Shown in pieces: positions 62,446 to 64,000 of a stretch of DNA of 64,000 nucleotides. Where the stretch lies: contig CAJULM010000006.1 in the NCBI GenBank assembly GCA_910587285.1, positions 28,351-92,350 on the forward strand, in the 5' to 3' direction. How positions within the stretch are numbered: position 1 is the first letter of the stretch; each line of letters starts with the position of its first letter. The translations under genes and the position numbers were made by a program. The stretch comes from an uncultured Oscillospiraceae bacterium. Lineage in GTDB: Bacteria > Bacillota > Clostridia > Oscillospirales > Oscillospiraceae. The notes beneath the pieces were generated by a model. That model was not told the DNA's origin, did not search any database, and worked only from the letters and a program-made list of their open reading frames with translations.

Positions 62446-64000
62446 ATGAAGAAACGCATTTTACCTGTCCTGCTGGCGCTGTGCATGGTGATGTCGCTTC
62501 TGCCCGTGGCCTTTGCTGAGGCTCCTACTGAGTGTTCCTGTGATGGCTCTCCCACGGGATGCAGTCATGAGAATGGCCAGTGCAAAGGAAATGAGGGCCT
62601 TTCTGAGACCCAGGCTGTCTGCAACACCTGCAAGGCGGCCAAAGAGGCGGATGACTCCAAGGAAGAAGAAAGCAAGGACACCACTACCACTGAGACCAAG
62701 AATGAGTACGTCTCCTGCGCCGCGGTGGCCGCATACGCCAAGACTGAGGACGGCGTGAAGGACAAAGAGATTGGTTCTGACCCCCACGGTGAGGCCAAGT
62801 GCGCCGCCTCCGGCTGCCAGTGCGGCATCAAGGTGACCACCGTCACTACCACCAAGAACGCCGACGGCGTGGTGACCAAGACCGAGACCAAGGTGACCTA
62901 CAAGTACGCCAGCGCTATGTGCGCTGCGTGCGCCAAGAACGCCACCTGCAGCCCCTGCACCGGCGAAGATGGCTGCACTGCTGCCAGCCACAAGGATGGC
63001 TGCCCTGTGAAGTGCTACTTTTGCTCCAACACCGCGGGCGCCACTAAGGTGACGGTTGGCGAGGCGGAGAAGGCCATCTGCGACACCTGCGCCAAGGACG
63101 CCGCCAAGAATCCCTGCGGGTTCGGCAACTGCTCCCTGCCCGCCGGCCACAGCGCGGCGCACAACAACTCCACCTGCCCGGAGGATGTGAGCAAGAAGGC
63201 GGGCAAGCTGTGCGGCGCGAAGACCCATCTTGAGGATTGCGCTGATCGCTGCAAGGTGCTGGATTCGGCAAAGGCCGTTGACACTACCACTGGTGAGGAG
63301 CTGAAGGAACAGCCCGACAGCGGCATCAAGTGCACCCTGTCCGCTGGTCACAGCACCCACCATAACAACACCGTGTGTGTGAAAGCTGACAAGTGCGGCG
63401 CTGGCGCCCACTTCCCCGGTAAGGCTGCGGTTGAGGATGAGACTGCGGCCGCCGTCCCCGGCTGCCCCAGCGCTGACACCAAGACCAACCCCGTATGCGG
63501 CGTGGGCGGCTGCACCCGTCCTGCCAAGCACGAGGGCAATCACGCCAACCCCAAGTGCCTGGGCTACAAGGACGACGGCTACTGCGGCGTTGCCGCTGGT
63601 GAGCACATCGCCGGCTGCAAGAAGTACGTGGAGTGCAAGTGCACTACTCACACTCACTCGGCTTCCGGCACCGACGGAAGCTGGGCTAACGTGGCGTTTG
63701 TTTCCCCCGGTGCGTGCACAAAGAAGATTGACTGCCCGCACTGCGCCGCTTGGAACCAGTTTGTAACTGAGCGTAAGGCTGCTTATAATACCGAGAAGGC
63801 TGCCTGGGACGCTTTGGACGCGACTGAGAAAGAAAAGGGCACGGCTCCTGTTGAGTTTAACCTGGCGTACTGCGACTGTATCGCCTGCGGTGCGGCCAAG
63901 ACCAACCCCGGCATGGGCGCCGTGGTGGATGCTGACGGCAACGTGGTTGACCCCACCGAGCCCACCGATCCCGAGGTTCCCAGCAAGGCTGAGGACTTCA
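62446..64000 (+). CDS. Large secreted Cys/His-rich protein with CX5HX3HX4C repeats (partial)
   Basis: The ATG follows AAGGAGGAC and the frame stays open for over 515 codons to the window end. Signal peptide of about 25 residues ending VAFA. The mature part has more than 40 Cys, many as CXXC pairs (CNTC, CAAC, CSPC, CYFC, CDTC, CPHC). Three segments share exact C-x5-H-x3-H-x4-C spacing at residues 229-244, 296-311 and 356-371; two more show C-x4-H-x3-C. A Thr/Glu/Pro-rich stretch near the end suggests a linker to further domains. I do not recognise the family. Metal binding or disulfide-rich surface adhesion is inference. Confidence 0.8.
   Translation, partial: MKKRILPVLLALCMVMSLLPVAFAEAPTECSCDGSPTGCSHENGQCKGNEGLSETQAVCNTCKAAKEADDSKEEESKDTTTTETKNEYVSCAAVAAYAKTEDGVKDKEIGSDPHGEAKCAASGCQCGIKVTTVTTTKNADGVVTKTETKVTYKYASAMCAACAKNATCSPCTGEDGCTAASHKDGCPVKCYFCSNTAGATKVTVGEAEKAICDTCAKDAAKNPCGFGNCSLPAGHSAAHNNSTCPEDVSKKAGKLCGAKTHLEDCADRCKVLDSAKAVDTTTGEELKEQPDSGIKCTLSAGHSTHHNNTVCVKADKCGAGAHFPGKAAVEDETAAAVPGCPSADTKTNPVCGVGGCTRPAKHEGNHANPKCLGYKDDGYCGVAAGEHIAGCKKYVECKCTTHTHSASGTDGSWANVAFVSPGACTKKIDCPHCAAWNQFVTERKAAYNTEKAAWDALDATEKEKGTAPVEFNLAYCDCIACGAAKTNPGMGAVVDADGNVVDPTEPTDPEVPSKAEDF

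Noticed and set aside
62461..63741. Minus-strand 426-codon open frame opposite the Cys-rich gene
   Set aside because: The plus strand has a ribosome site, signal peptide and conserved Cys/His spacing; the minus product is a Gly/Ala/Leu shadow.

Overview
The window looks like chromosomal DNA of a high-GC, Gram-positive gut anaerobe, most likely in the Oscillospiraceae (Flavonifractor/Lawsonibacter-like). Reasons: strong GGAGG ribosome sites, lipoprotein and AgrC/LytTR signalling of Firmicutes type, GPH sugar symporters, a T-box before a single-chain glycyl-tRNA synthetase, and split transketolase. The taxonomic name is inference.

Region 1 (1-17253): the tail of a probable alpha-rhamnosidase, then a divergently transcribed LytTR response regulator and GHKL kinase. 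Facing them is a run of two lipoproteins, four very large GH3 enzymes and two small four-helix membrane proteins. The GH3 proteins have reversed domain order (C-domain first) and a predicted membrane helix at both ends. Three direct repeats between the divergent promoters look like the LytTR operator.

Region 2 (17267-24904): SGNH lipoprotein, sugar isomerase-like TIM barrel, GH2, an internally deleted GH3, and two GPH symporters.

Region 3 (24908-46446): an AraC regulator diverges from a co-directional run of 15 genes: GH43, SGNH esterase, polysaccharide deacetylase, GH2, GPH symporter, a second GH43 and GH2, xylulokinase, DUF4867 protein, fucose/arabinose-type isomerase, a second FGGY kinase, AraD, split transketolase and mannonate dehydratase. 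This reads as uptake of a decorated pentose/uronate oligosaccharide, trimming in the cytoplasm, and entry of pentoses into the pentose phosphate pathway. The 3' end has decayed: an SDR stump (59 codons) and a second kinase remnant remain.

Region 4 (46450-49660): a more AT-rich stretch with an orphan winged-helix regulator, a sigma-70-region-4-like protein, an excisionase-like protein and a tyrosine integrase, ending beside three tRNA genes (Val, Glu, Met, minus strand). It looks like a small or decayed integrative element.

Region 5 (50075-62090): housekeeping genes: LTA-synthase-like protein, T-box/glycyl-tRNA synthetase, zapA, U32 peptidase family (RlhA/TrhP-like), maf, mreC, a 2H phosphoesterase and mutS. 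A perfect parS site lies just before maf. A family of extragenic repeats follows several genes here and also uxuA.

Region 6 (62091-64000): an inverted-repeat element precedes a large, Cys/His-rich secreted protein that runs off the window. It has three CX5HX3HX4C motifs and many CXXC pairs; I do not recognise the family.
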